In this document: piece after piece, positions 8,238-16,435 of the stretch | Numbering within the stretch: position 1 is the first letter of the stretch | How the letters are laid out: each line of letters starts with the position of its first letter | NCBI GenBank assembly: GCA_947503115.1 | Contig: CANNCS010000011.1 | Coordinates: 1 to 55,752 of the forward strand | From: an uncultured Marivita sp. | GTDB lineage: Bacteria > Pseudomonadota > Alphaproteobacteria > Rhodobacterales > Rhodobacteraceae | Length of the DNA: 55,752 nucleotides | Direction of reading: 5' to 3' | The notes under the pieces: generated by a model | What the model was told of the DNA's origin: nothing | The model's database searches: none | Seen by the model: only the letters and a program-made list of their open reading frames with translations | Program-made: the position numbers and the translations under genes

Positions 8238-8258
8238 GGCCCGCCTTAGCTGCGGGCC
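8238..8258. terminator. hairpin between convergent nrdJ and FAH genes
   Basis: GGCCCGC (8238-8244) and GCGGGCC (8252-8258) form a perfect 7-bp stem with a 7-base loop that overlaps the stop codon of the FAH-family gene. No T-tract is present, so termination strength is uncertain. Confidence 0.4.
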
Positions 8259-9094
8259 GCGATGCAGGTCTGGCGTTGTTCGCCCAAGCCTTCGATACTG
8301 AGGACCATTTCGTCTCCTTCGCGCAGGTAGACCGCTGGTTTTTGTCCCATGCCGACGCCGGGAGGGGTGCCAGTCGCGATCACGTCGCCCGGATGAAGCG
8401 TCATGAACTGGGACAGATGAGCAATCACGGTCGCAACCGAGAAGTGCATCGTTGTGGTGGAGCCATCTTGCATCGTCTTGCCGTTGACCGAGAGAGACAT
8501 TCCCAGGCTCTGCGGGTCCGCCACTTCATCTGCCGTCACAAGCCACGGTCCCATCGGTGCGAAGGTGTCGTGGGATTTGCCTTTGACCCATTGGCCCGAA
8601 CGGTGAAGTTGGAAGTCGCGTTCGCTGACGTCGTTGACGATACAATAGCCGGCCACATGCGATAAGGCGTTTGCTTCGGAGACGTATTTGGCTCGGGTGC
8701 CGATAACCACGCCCAGTTCAACTTCCCAGTCGGATTTGGTTGACCCGCGCGGGATTTCTACGGGGTCGTCTGGCCCGGAAATCGAAGAGGTCGCCTTGAA
8801 GAAGACGATGGGCTCTTCGGGCAGCGCCATGTTCGCCTCCGCTGCGTGATCGGCGTAGTTGAGACCGATTGCGATTAGTTTTCCGACGGCACCGACGCAG
8901 GCCCCGATCCGGGTTTGCGCATCGACAAGGGGTAGGCTGCTTGGGTCAACGCTACGAAGCTTGTCGAGAGCGTCAGAGGATAGAGTTGCCCCTGTGATGT
9001 CATCAATGTGGTCGGATAGATCACGGATATGTCCATCCGCATCCAGCATCCCGGGTTTTTCTTCTCCGGCCTCTCCGAAACGCAACAATTTCAT
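8246..9094 (-). CDS. fumarylacetoacetate hydrolase (FAH) family protein
   Basis: 282 residues from the ATG at 9094, which has a very strong GGAGGAAAA ribosome binding site; the open frame upstream is untranslated. The FAH fold is clear: IGLNYADHA, FFKATSSISGP, a DWEVELGVVIG metal-binding strand, YCIVNDVSERD and the GDVIATGTPPGVG loop. The family includes ureidoglycolate lyase, 2-hydroxyhepta-2,4-diene-1,7-dioate isomerase and acylpyruvate hydrolases, which act on Mg-chelated alpha-keto or enol acids. The exact substrate cannot be chosen from sequence, and the neighbours (nrdJ, ihfB) give no pathway context. Confidence 0.88.
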   Translation of the reverse strand: MKLLRFGEAGEEKPGMLDADGHIRDLSDHIDDITGATLSSDALDKLRSVDPSSLPLVDAQTRIGACVGAVGKLIAIGLNYADHAAEANMALPEEPIVFFKATSSISGPDDPVEIPRGSTKSDWEVELGVVIGTRAKYVSEANALSHVAGYCIVNDVSERDFQLHRSGQWVKGKSHDTFAPMGPWLVTADEVADPQSLGMSLSVNGKTMQDGSTTTMHFSVATVIAHLSQFMTLHPGDVIATGTPPGVGMGQKPAVYLREGDEMVLSIEGLGEQRQTCIAARS

Positions 9095-9400
9095 CGGGTT
9101 TTCCTCCGTTTTTTGATTGTATGCACTGAGCCAGCACAGCCTCGGGATGTCCAGAGCCAAGACCGGATTTGGGTGTTACGACCGGGGTCGGCCGGGTGCG
9201 AATCGTAATGTGAATTTAATATAGTCAGTTTCTGGTCGCGGGTGATTTTGCGCGGAATCTGCGCGTCAGGCGGCTTTGAACCGCTTAATTTGGCTTAACT
9301 TTCTTCCAAACCCGCAAACGCCGTGGTTTCCGTCGAGCATTGTCCTGCGTATACTCGCGTTAAAGAACAGCACGGAACGGACGTGTGACCAGAGGGATGT
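9095..9400. other. divergent intergenic region upstream of ihfB
   Basis: About 305 bases. It contains a TATACT hexamer (9350-9355) that may be the ihfB -10 element with a poor -35 (around 9327-9332), and a small GCGG...CCGC inverted repeat near 9271-9285. No gene is supported here. Confidence 0.4.
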
Positions 9401-9688
9401 ATGCCGATGATACGGTCTGAGTTGATTCAAAAGATTGCCGACGATAATCCGCATTTGTACCAGCGCGATGTCGAGCGGATCGTTAATACCATTTTTGAAG
9501 AGATCATCGACGCCATGGCGCGCGGAGACCGGGTCGAGTTGCGAGGCTTCGGCGCGTTTTCGGTCAAGAAACGCGATGCCCGGACTGGCCGTAACCCGCG
9601 CACTGGCGAGGCGGTTGAAGTGGAAGAAAAGCATGTGCCGTTCTTCAAGACCGGCAAGTTGCTTCGAGACAGATTGAACGGGAAGTAA
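9401..9688 (+). CDS. ihfB: integration host factor subunit beta
   Basis: 95 residues of the HU/IHF family. RSELIQKIA opens the N-terminal dimerisation helices, followed by GFGAFSVK and the DNA-bending arm [10 protein letters not shown] with the intercalating proline. With IhfA it binds and sharply bends specific DNA, affecting transcription, recombination and replication. Two ATGs are possible (9401 and 9407); AGAGGG at about 9391-9396 is better spaced for 9407, which gives the more usual MIRSEL start. It leads a conserved block with lapA and trpF, though the usual rpsA neighbour is not in the window. Confidence 0.95.
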   Translation: MPMIRSELIQKIADDNPHLYQRDVERIVNTIFEEIIDAMARGDRVELRGFGAFSVKKRDARTGRNPRTGEAVEVEEKHVPFFKTGKLLRDRLNGK

Positions 9689-9694
9689 AGACAG

Positions 9695-10045
9695 ATGCGA
9701 TACATTCGCTATGCATTTCTTGCGGCGCTGGCCATTGTGCTGGTGTCCGTCGCACTCGCTAATCGCGGCATGGTGATGCTGCAGCTTCTGCCCTCGGGAC
9801 TGGCTGATGTGGTTGGGATGAACCAGTCGATTGAATTGCCGCTGTTCATTGTGATCTTTGGCGGCATTATCGCGGGTCTTTTGATCGGTTTTGTCTGGGA
9901 ATGGCTGCGTGAGCACAAGCATCGGGCCGCCGCGTCCCAGCGTCAGGCCGAGGTCAAACGGTTGGAGCGCGAGTTGCGCCGTACGAAAGCCGAGCGCGAC
10001 AAGGACAAAGACGAAGTTCTGGCGCTTCTTGACGAGGCAAGCTGA
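9695..10045 (+). CDS. LapA-domain (DUF1049) inner-membrane protein
   Basis: 116 residues with two hydrophobic segments (about 5-22 and 48-70) and a charged C-terminal coiled coil (about 80-110, rich in Arg/Lys/Glu). This is the layout of LapA, which in enterobacteria works with LapB to control LpxC turnover and hence lipopolysaccharide synthesis. It begins six bases after the ihfB stop and is followed within nine bases by trpF, so the three are probably co-transcribed. No LapB homologue is in view, so a role in LPS control is by family resemblance only. Confidence 0.8.
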   Translation: MRYIRYAFLAALAIVLVSVALANRGMVMLQLLPSGLADVVGMNQSIELPLFIVIFGGIIAGLLIGFVWEWLREHKHRAAASQRQAEVKRLERELRRTKAERDKDKDEVLALLDEAS

Positions 10046-10053
10046 GCAGTTCC

Positions 10054-10710
10054 ATGACCCCCGGCATTCGCGTTAAAATCTGCGGGTTGACCCGACCCGA
10101 AGATGTGTCCGCTGTGGCGGATGCAGGGGCAGCTTATGCCGGGTTCGTGTTCTTCCCCAAGAGCCCGCGCAACGTGACGATTGAACAGGCGCGACATCTG
10201 GCGGTTGAGGTGCCTGTGGGCGTGGCCAAGGTCGCGCTGGTGGTGAACGCTGATGATGCTCTTTTAGATGCGATCACCGCCGCAGTCCCGTTGGACATTC
10301 TGCAATTGCACGGGAGTGAAAGCCCCGAGCGTGTCACCGAGATACGGTCGCGATATGGCCTGCCTGTGATGAAAGCGGTCGGTGTGGCGGATCAGGAAGA
10401 TGTGGCGGCGCTCGATGTATACGCCGAAGTTGCCGATCAGATTCTGGTTGATGCCAAACCGCCGAAAAACGCGGATTTGCCCGGTGGCAATGGTGTGTCT
10501 TTCGATTGGCGGCTTATTTCGGCGCGGCGATGGACGAAACCTTGGATGCTCGCCGGTGGTTTGACGCCGGACAACGTGGCCGAGGCAATAGCCCTGACCG
10601 GGACGCAACAGGTGGATGTGTCTTCGGGAGTGGAGTCCGCGCCCGGGATCAAGGATGCCGGGGTGATCCGGGAGTTTGTTCAGGCGACGCGGATACCGGT
10701 CAAACTCTAG
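10054..10710 (+). CDS. trpF: phosphoribosylanthranilate isomerase
   Basis: 218 residues, a (beta/alpha)8 barrel. The opening [11 protein letters not shown] carries the general-base cysteine (near residue 10), DILQLHG is a core strand, and [10 protein letters not shown] with VDVSSGVE forms the C-terminal phosphate-binding region; the general-acid aspartate lies around QILVDAK. It converts N-(5-phosphoribosyl)anthranilate to the carboxyphenylamino ribulose phosphate, the third step of tryptophan synthesis. It follows lapA by nine bases. trpB, often next, is absent: the region downstream holds a dispersed repeat and the convergent pyrD. Confidence 0.95.
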   Translation: MTPGIRVKICGLTRPEDVSAVADAGAAYAGFVFFPKSPRNVTIEQARHLAVEVPVGVAKVALVVNADDALLDAITAAVPLDILQLHGSESPERVTEIRSRYGLPVMKAVGVADQEDVAALDVYAEVADQILVDAKPPKNADLPGGNGVSFDWRLISARRWTKPWMLAGGLTPDNVAEAIALTGTQQVDVSSGVESAPGIKDAGVIREFVQATRIPVKL

Positions 10711-10741
10711 CGGACCCTTCGACATGTTGGGGATGGAAAAG

Positions 10742-10789
10742 CTGGGGCTCTGCGCCAGACCCCGAGGTGTTTGCGAAACAGAGAAGAGG
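10742..10789 (+). repeat. dispersed intergenic repeat, copy A (short form)
   Basis: Begins with a GGGGCTCTG...CAGACCCC hairpin and ends in the shared tail CCCGAGGTGTTTGCGAAACA followed by GAGAAG. It fills the gap between convergent trpF and pyrD. The second hairpin seen in the other copies is missing here. Confidence 0.7.
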
Positions 10790-10794
10790 TTGGG

Positions 10795-11841
10795 TCAGGT
10801 TGCAGACCCAACCGCGTCAGAGACCGATTTGAACCCATCGCGTTTGAGCAAAGCGTCCAGCCCAGTTGCGATTTTCGGCACGAGGCTTAGCCCTTCATAG
10901 GTCAGCGCAGAGTAAAGCTGCACCGCCGACGCGCCTGCCTTGATCTTGATATAGGCGTCTTCGGCGGAGGCAATGCCACCAACGCCGATGATCGGCAGGC
11001 GGCCTTCGGTCGCGCGGAAGAGGTCTGCCAGCACGCGTGTGGATTTTTCGAACAGGGGGCGTCCCGACAGTCCACCTTTTTCGGGTCCGTGCTTGGACAT
11101 GAGGCCGTCACGATCAAGTGTCGTGTTTGTGGCAATCAGTCCGTCGATACCGGCGGTCAATGCGACATCCGCCACATCGGAAATTTCAGTCTCGCTCAGA
11201 TCCGGTGCGATCTTGAGAAAGATCGGGATTTGCCGATCCAGCGTATTGCGGGTGTCCATCACTCCTGCGAGCAAAGCTGCAAGCGCGTCTTTGCCTTGCA
11301 GATCGCGCAGTTTCTCGGTGTTGGGTGAGCTGACGTTAACGGTCGCGAAGTCGAGATGCGCGGCGCAGGTGGCCAGCACCGTTGCGAAATCGCCTGCGCG
11401 GTTTTCGCTGTCTTTGTTTGCGCCAAGGTTGAGGCCGATGATCGCATCGCTCGGCCTATTTTCCAGACGTGCGGCGATAGCCGTCATGCCGTCATTGTTG
11501 AAGCCGAAGCGGTTGATCACGGCGCGGTCTTCGGTCAGCCGGAAGAGGCGCGGTTTGGGATTGCCGGGTTGTGGGCGCGGGGTTGCGGCACCCACCTCGA
11601 TAAAGCCGAATCCGGCGCGTGACAGCGGGCGCAGCGCTGTTGCGTTCTTGTCGAAGCCAGCGGCAAGGCCCACCGGGTTCGGCAGTGTCAGCCCTGCCAA
11701 AGATGTACGCAAGCGCGGGCTGGTCACAGTGCCAACCGAAGGCGTCAGCCCAAGCTGTAGGGCTTTGAGTGCAAGGCCGTGTGCGGTTTCGGGGTCAAAC
11801 CGATGTAACAGGTGCAATCCGGCCTTTTCGATCAGACTCAT
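10795..11841 (-). CDS. pyrD: dihydroorotate dehydrogenase (quinone), class 2
   Basis: 348 residues. The N-terminal helix (about 1-30) associates with the membrane in class 2 enzymes. [13 protein letters not shown] binds [19 protein letters not shown] is a class signature, and NVSSPNT and the IGVGGI...[11 protein letters not shown] region complete the FMN site. It oxidises dihydroorotate to orotate and passes electrons to ubiquinone, linking pyrimidine synthesis to respiration. Its ATG overlaps the stop of the upstream DUF952 gene (ATGA), indicating translational coupling. Confidence 0.96.
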   Translation of the reverse strand: MSLIEKAGLHLLHRFDPETAHGLALKALQLGLTPSVGTVTSPRLRTSLAGLTLPNPVGLAAGFDKNATALRPLSRAGFGFIEVGAATPRPQPGNPKPRLFRLTEDRAVINRFGFNNDGMTAIAARLENRPSDAIIGLNLGANKDSENRAGDFATVLATCAAHLDFATVNVSSPNTEKLRDLQGKDALAALLAGVMDTRNTLDRQIPIFLKIAPDLSETEISDVADVALTAGIDGLIATNTTLDRDGLMSKHGPEKGGLSGRPLFEKSTRVLADLFRATEGRLPIIGVGGIASAEDAYIKIKAGASAVQLYSALTYEGLSLVPKIATGLDALLKRDGFKSVSDAVGSAT

Positions 11842-12173
11842 GTGATGTCGTCCGGGAAATCGTGGCCGCTACCCTGCATCGGAAGAGGTTTGGCCCAGAC
11901 CACATCGGACAGCCGCAACGGGCCATAGAGATGCGGGAATAACGCGCCGCCGCGGGACGGTTCCCACCGCAGCTCACCGGTCATGCTGTCTTCGTCATAG
12001 GCCAAGAGCATCAACCCGTCGGCCCCCGAGAAATGTTTAGATGCTGTTTCGCGCACCTGCTCGGCAGTTGAGAAATGCACATAGCCATCGGCTATGTCGA
12101 TTGGCGCGCCGGCGGTTTCACCGTCGGACTGCAAGGCGGCCCATTCATCAGAGCGAAGGATTTTATAGATCAT
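11838..12173 (-). CDS. DUF952 family protein
   Basis: 111 residues from the ATG at 12173 ([15 protein letters not shown]). The segments [20 protein letters not shown] and FPHLYGPL are typical of DUF952, a small cytoplasmic family without an assigned activity. Its stop overlaps the pyrD start by four bases, and the DUF952-pyrD order is common in Rhodobacteraceae. The coupling implies co-expression with pyrimidine synthesis, but nothing in the sequence shows what it does there. Confidence 0.85.
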   Translation of the reverse strand: MIYKILRSDEWAALQSDGETAGAPIDIADGYVHFSTAEQVRETASKHFSGADGLMLLAYDEDSMTGELRWEPSRGGALFPHLYGPLRLSDVVWAKPLPMQGSGHDFPDDIT

Positions 12174-12336
12174 GGCTTGGGATGTGCCGTCTGCACGCCG
12201 CCACGTCAAGCATTGTCATCTGCCTGTTGGAAATGCGGCCTATGGGCAAATGCGTCTGTGTCCCTAGGGTAAGTTTTGACTCCCCCCGCAAGGCGATGCA
12301 CGATTGCGCCATAACAATCCGACAGAGAGGACTCAC

Positions 12337-13920
12337 ATGTCTTACCGACTTCTTTCAAGTGCCGCAGCGCTCGCGTTGACTACTGGTGTGGCACAGGCCG
12401 ATTACACGCTGCATGTTATTCACATCAACGATTTGCACAGCCGCATTGAACCGATCAACCGCTTTGATTCGACCTGTTCCTCTGACGACAACGCCGAAGG
12501 CAAATGCTTTGGTGGTGTTGCACGGGTCAAGACCATGATCGACCAGCTTCGCGCCGAATTGGATGGTCAGAACGTCATTGTTGTCGATGCGGGCGACCAA
12601 TACCAAGGCTCGCTGATGTACACGACGTACAAAGGCGACGTCGAAGCCGAGATGATGGGAAAGATCGGATTTGATGTGATGGCCGTGGGCAACCACGAAT
12701 TCGACGATGGCGATGAAGGTTTGCTTAAGCTGATCGACAATGTGTCTTTCCCGGTGATTTCGGGCAATCTCGATGTGAGCGGTTCGAACCTCCTTGCCGG
12801 GAAAGTGCAGAACCATGTGGTTCTTGAAGTGGGTGGGCAGAAGATTGGCATCGTGTCTGCGCTGGCCACAGACACGGTGGAAACGTCGTCGCCGTCTGAG
12901 GCGGTGATCTTTCAAGATGAGATTGACAGCATTTCCGCTGATGTTGCTGCGCTTACTGAAGAAGGTGTGAGCAAGATTATCGCTTTGACCCATGTCGGTC
13001 TGCCGAAAGATCTCGCGATTGCTGCGGCAGTGCCAGGACTTGACGCGGTCGTCGGCGGTCACAGCCACACGTATCTGTCTGCAAGCGATCCTGACCGTCA
13101 GGGCGCGTATCCGACTTTTGCCAGCCAGGAAGACGGCACGCTGGTTCCTGTCGTGCAAGCCTACGCGTATTCCAAGTATGTTGGTCATCTGGAGTTGACC
13201 TTCGACGACGACGGCAACCTCACTTATGCGTCGGGCGATACGATCCTGCTGGACGCCTCGGTTGAAGAAGATGCCGAAATCGTTGCGCGGGTTGCCGAAT
13301 TGGCGGGTCCCATCGAAGAGATGAAAACCCGCGTTGTTGCAGAAGCAGCCGAGGCCATCGAAGGCAGCCGTGATGTCTGCCGCGCGATGGAATGCGCAAT
13401 GGGCAATCTTGTTGCTGATGCGATGTTGGATCGGGTGAAAGATCAGGGCGTCTATATTGCGATCCAGAACGGTGGTGGTTTGCGTGCGTCTATTGATGCG
13501 GGTGAGATCACCATGGGTGAAGTGCTTACGGTGCTGCCGTTCCAGAACACGCTCTCGACATTCGAGGTGACAGGCGCGCAAATTCTTGCCGCGCTTGAAA
13601 ACGGTGTGGGCCAAGTGGAAGATGGCGCTGGCCGTTTCCCGCAGGTCGCGGGAATGAGCTTTACCGTTGATCTCACGCAAGAGCCGGGCAGCCGTATCTC
13701 GAACGTCATGGTGGGCGATGCGGCACTTGATGCCGAGACCACGTACGGCGCGGTGTCCAACAATTATGTTCGCAATGGCGGTGATGGTTACCGCATGTTC
13801 CGTGATGCAATGAACGCCTATGACTACGGACCCGATCTGGCGGATGTGACAGCCGAGTATCTGGCCAAAGTTGGTCCGTACCAGCCCTTCACGGATGGTC
13901 GGATCACCGTAAATAAATAA
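12337..13920 (+). CDS. secreted bifunctional UDP-sugar hydrolase / 5'-nucleotidase
   Basis: 527 residues from the ATG at 12337 (AGAGGA upstream). A signal peptide of about 21 residues ends at AQA-DY. The N-terminal metallophosphoesterase domain shows INDLHSR (D32, H34), VVDAGDQYQGS, AVGNHEFDDG and VVGGHSHT. The C-terminal nucleotidase domain shows AIQNGGGLRASI and GGDGYRMF. Together these are the UshA/5'-nucleotidase architecture, which hydrolyses nucleotides and UDP-sugars in the periplasm and releases phosphate and nucleosides for uptake. It is monocistronic with a strong terminator. Confidence 0.93.
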   Translation: MSYRLLSSAAALALTTGVAQADYTLHVIHINDLHSRIEPINRFDSTCSSDDNAEGKCFGGVARVKTMIDQLRAELDGQNVIVVDAGDQYQGSLMYTTYKGDVEAEMMGKIGFDVMAVGNHEFDDGDEGLLKLIDNVSFPVISGNLDVSGSNLLAGKVQNHVVLEVGGQKIGIVSALATDTVETSSPSEAVIFQDEIDSISADVAALTEEGVSKIIALTHVGLPKDLAIAAAVPGLDAVVGGHSHTYLSASDPDRQGAYPTFASQEDGTLVPVVQAYAYSKYVGHLELTFDDDGNLTYASGDTILLDASVEEDAEIVARVAELAGPIEEMKTRVVAEAAEAIEGSRDVCRAMECAMGNLVADAMLDRVKDQGVYIAIQNGGGLRASIDAGEITMGEVLTVLPFQNTLSTFEVTGAQILAALENGVGQVEDGAGRFPQVAGMSFTVDLTQEPGSRISNVMVGDAALDAETTYGAVSNNYVRNGGDGYRMFRDAMNAYDYGPDLADVTAEYLAKVGPYQPFTDGRITVNK

Positions 13921-13927
13921 AATAGAT

Positions 13928-13962
13928 GCAGGCCGGGCTGTTATGTCCGGCCTGCCTTTTTG
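13928..13962 (+). terminator. intrinsic terminator of the 5'-nucleotidase gene
   Basis: GCAGGCCGG and CCGGCCTGC form a perfect 9-bp stem with a 10-base loop, followed by CTTTTTG. It starts eight bases after the stop codon. Confidence 0.9.
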
Positions 13963-13965
13963 CCC

Positions 13966-14631
13966 ATGTGTGGACGTTTTGCCCTGACCCTGCCGCATGA
14001 TGCGATGGCGCAATTGTTCGATGCGGTGCCGTCAAACGCGTTGCCTGACATTCCCAACTTCAACATTTGTCCGACGAATCTTGTTCATGCGGTTCACGTG
14101 CTTGAGGGGCAACGGCGGCTGGTGGCGATGCGCTGGGGGTTCCTGCCGCATTGGTACAAGGCGGAAAACGGTGGGCCTCTTCTGATCAATGCGCGGGCTG
14201 AAACGCTTGCGGAGAAGCCTGCCTTCAAGGCGGCGTGCCGCGAGCGGCGCTGTCTTATCCCGGCGACCGGGTTCTATGAATGGACCAAGGATGAAGCAGG
14301 TAATCGCCTGCCGTGGTACATCTATCCGGCTGATGCTGAGTTGCTGGTTTTCGCCGGGGTCTGGCAGGATTGGGAGCGCGACGGCGTGGCCCATCGGACC
14401 TGTGCCATTGTCACCACAGCAGCGAATGACCGGATGTCGTCGATTCACCACCGCCAGCCTGTAACGTTGCGCCCGGAAGATTGGGCGCTGTGGCTGGGCG
14501 AGGCAGGGCACGGCGCGGCGACGTTGATGCATGCGGCGCACGAAGATGCGATGGACTTCTATCGGGTTGACCCGATGGTGAATTCCAACCGCGCCGCCGG
14601 TGCTGAATTGATCGACCCAATCAACGCCTGA
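13966..14631 (+). CDS. SOS response-associated peptidase (SRAP / YedK-HMCES family)
   Basis: 221 residues. The start at 13966 puts the catalytic cysteine at position 2 (MCGRF), exposed after removal of Met1, as the family requires. Other signatures are NARAET, RRCLIPATGFYEW with the active-site glutamate, and SSIHHRQPV with the catalytic histidine. SRAP proteins form a thiazolidine crosslink with abasic sites in single-stranded DNA and protect them from strand breakage. It starts just after the nucleotidase terminator, with no clear promoter or SOS box seen. Confidence 0.93.
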   Translation: MCGRFALTLPHDAMAQLFDAVPSNALPDIPNFNICPTNLVHAVHVLEGQRRLVAMRWGFLPHWYKAENGGPLLINARAETLAEKPAFKAACRERRCLIPATGFYEWTKDEAGNRLPWYIYPADAELLVFAGVWQDWERDGVAHRTCAIVTTAANDRMSSIHHRQPVTLRPEDWALWLGEAGHGAATLMHAAHEDAMDFYRVDPMVNSNRAAGAELIDPINA

Positions 14632-14688
14632 TCGGGGTTTTCCCTACGCGCGCTTGGCGGTAGCTTGGCGCGGATCAGGGAGGCTTTC

Positions 14689-16074
14689 ATGTCCAACGCA
14701 CATATCGAAGCGACCATTGCGGAGCTGCGCACGCTTCTTGGGGATCGTCTGTCTACCGGGCAGTCGATCCGGGACCAACACAGTCACGACGAGGCCTATA
14801 CGGCCCCTGTGTTGCCGGACGCGGTTGCGTTTCCAGAGACGACACAAGAGGTTTCGCAAATCCTGCGTGTGTGTTCGCAGCACGGTTGTCCGGTTGTTCC
14901 CTACGGTGTCGGTTCGTCTTTGGAAGGCCATATCGTACCGGTGCAGGGTGGTATTACAGTTGACACCAGCCGGATGAACAAGGTGCTTCAGGTCAACGAA
15001 AGTGATCTTGATGCTGTGGTCGAACCCGGCGTCACGCGGGTACAGTTGAACGAGGAACTGCGCGCGACAGGGCTTATGTTTACCGTAGATCCGGGCGCCG
15101 ATGCCAGCTTGGGTGGGATGGCAGCAACGCGGGCGTCGGGGACCAATACGGTTCGATACGGCACGATGGCGGACAACGTGCTGGCTTTGGAAGTGGTGCT
15201 GCCGGACGGGCAGATCATCGAAACCGGAAGCCGGGCGCGGAAATCTTCGACCGGGTATGACCTGACGCATCTGTTTGTCGGGTCAGAAGGCACGTTGGGG
15301 ATTATCACCAAGTTGACGGTCAAGCTGCGTGGTCAACCCGAACATGTGGCGGCGGCGACTTGCGCTTTTCCCGATATTGCGAGTGCGGTGGATACGGTGA
15401 TCCTTGCGATCCAAATGGGGTTGCCGCTGGCTCGGGTCGAGCTGCTGGATGACGTGCAGATGAAGGGTATGAACATCTACAATCCCGATATGGATTTGCC
15501 GGAAGTGCCGCATTTGTTTTTGGAGTTTCACGGCTCGGAGGCGGGGGTTGCAGAGCAAGTTGAGAGTTTTGCGGCACTCGTTGAGGAGCACGGTGGATCA
15601 GATTTTCAATGGGCCACCAAGACGGAAGATCGCAACCGACTTTGGCAAGCACGGCACAACGCCTATTACGCGGGCAAAGCGCTGCGACCGGGATGTGAGG
15701 GCGTCGTAACCGATTGTTGCGTGCCGATCTCGGCGCTGGCGGACTGTATCGCCCGCACTAAGGAGGTGATCGCGCAATTCGGTCTTATGGCCCCGTTGGT
15801 GGGTCACGTGGGCGACGGAAATTTTCACCTGCTGATCTTGGTCGATCCCAATGATGCCGACGAAATGGAGCGCGCCAAGGCTTTGGCCAATCAGGTCAAT
15901 ATGCTGGCTCTGGAGTTCGGTGGTACGGTCAGCGGCGAACATGGTGTGGGTTTGGGCAAGCGGAAATACCTTCCCGAGGAACATGGGGCTGCCTATGCGC
16001 TGATGGGGACGCTCAAAAAGGCGATTGATCCCGACAATATCATGAACCCTGGCAAGTTGGTGACGTTGAACTGA
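14689..16074 (+). CDS. FAD-linked oxidase, GlcD / D-lactate dehydrogenase (cytochrome) type
   Basis: 461 residues from the ATG at 14689, with a strong AGGGAGG. A PCMH-type FAD-binding domain (VVPYGVGSSLEGH, DPGADASLGGMAATRASG, LFVGSEGTLGI) is followed by the FAD-oxidase C domain containing GHVGDGNFH and SGEHGVGLGKR, whose histidines line the active site. The family oxidises D-2-hydroxy acids such as D-lactate or glycolate and passes electrons to cytochrome c or quinone. No GlcE/GlcF partners are adjacent, which favours a stand-alone D-lactate dehydrogenase, but the substrate is inferred. Confidence 0.9.
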   Translation: MSNAHIEATIAELRTLLGDRLSTGQSIRDQHSHDEAYTAPVLPDAVAFPETTQEVSQILRVCSQHGCPVVPYGVGSSLEGHIVPVQGGITVDTSRMNKVLQVNESDLDAVVEPGVTRVQLNEELRATGLMFTVDPGADASLGGMAATRASGTNTVRYGTMADNVLALEVVLPDGQIIETGSRARKSSTGYDLTHLFVGSEGTLGIITKLTVKLRGQPEHVAAATCAFPDIASAVDTVILAIQMGLPLARVELLDDVQMKGMNIYNPDMDLPEVPHLFLEFHGSEAGVAEQVESFAALVEEHGGSDFQWATKTEDRNRLWQARHNAYYAGKALRPGCEGVVTDCCVPISALADCIARTKEVIAQFGLMAPLVGHVGDGNFHLLILVDPNDADEMERAKALANQVNMLALEFGGTVSGEHGVGLGKRKYLPEEHGAAYALMGTLKKAIDPDNIMNPGKLVTLN

Positions 16075-16120
16075 GGCAACACTGGCTGCGTCGGCGCAGT
16101 CTTTTCTGTTGACGGAAAGG

Positions 16121-16182
16121 TGGGGCGCTGCCCCCGTCGCCCTTTGGGCGACTCTCCCGAGGTATTTGTAAAACAGAGAAGA
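16121..16182 (+). repeat. dispersed intergenic repeat, copy B
   Basis: First hairpin GGGG-CGCTG-CCCC, second hairpin GTCGCCC-TTT-GGGCGAC, then the shared tail CCCGAGGTATTTGTAAAACA with GAGAAG. It lies 46 bp downstream of the FAD-oxidase stop. Confidence 0.75.
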
Positions 16183-16435
16183 CTTGAACTTAGAGGTTGG
16201 TCGCGCCTGTGGTCATGCAAGTCCATGCAATCCATTAAACCCATCCCAAGAGTACCTGAAACTGCGCGGTAAAATCAGTGGAGCCACGCGCTAAAGCTGT
16301 GTCTATATGTTGGAACGCAGCGTCACGGGCATCCTGTCGTAGCGTCGGGCTGTCTTGTTTTGACGAAATATCCGCTAAACAGGCATGCCACAGCGCAGTT
16401 GCGCGGGGGTAGACTGATAAAAGGGAGGGGACGCC
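16183..16435. other. intergenic region upstream of the acyl-CoA synthetase
   Basis: About 250 bases between copy B of the repeat and the next gene (the whole gap is 16075-16435). On the minus strand about 16235-16410 reads as an open, plausibly protein-like stretch ending in QFQVLLGWV and a stop, but it has no start codon of its own and would run into the antisense of the synthetase. I treat it as a possible remnant only. No clear promoter could be placed. Confidence 0.35.

Noticed and set aside
12355-14013. Long open frame (552 codons) on the minus strand opposite the 5'-nucleotidase gene
   Set aside because: It is antisense to a gene with clear catalytic motifs, signal peptide and terminator; its translation is rich in His, Arg and Asn without any domain. 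High-GC DNA often leaves such frames open.
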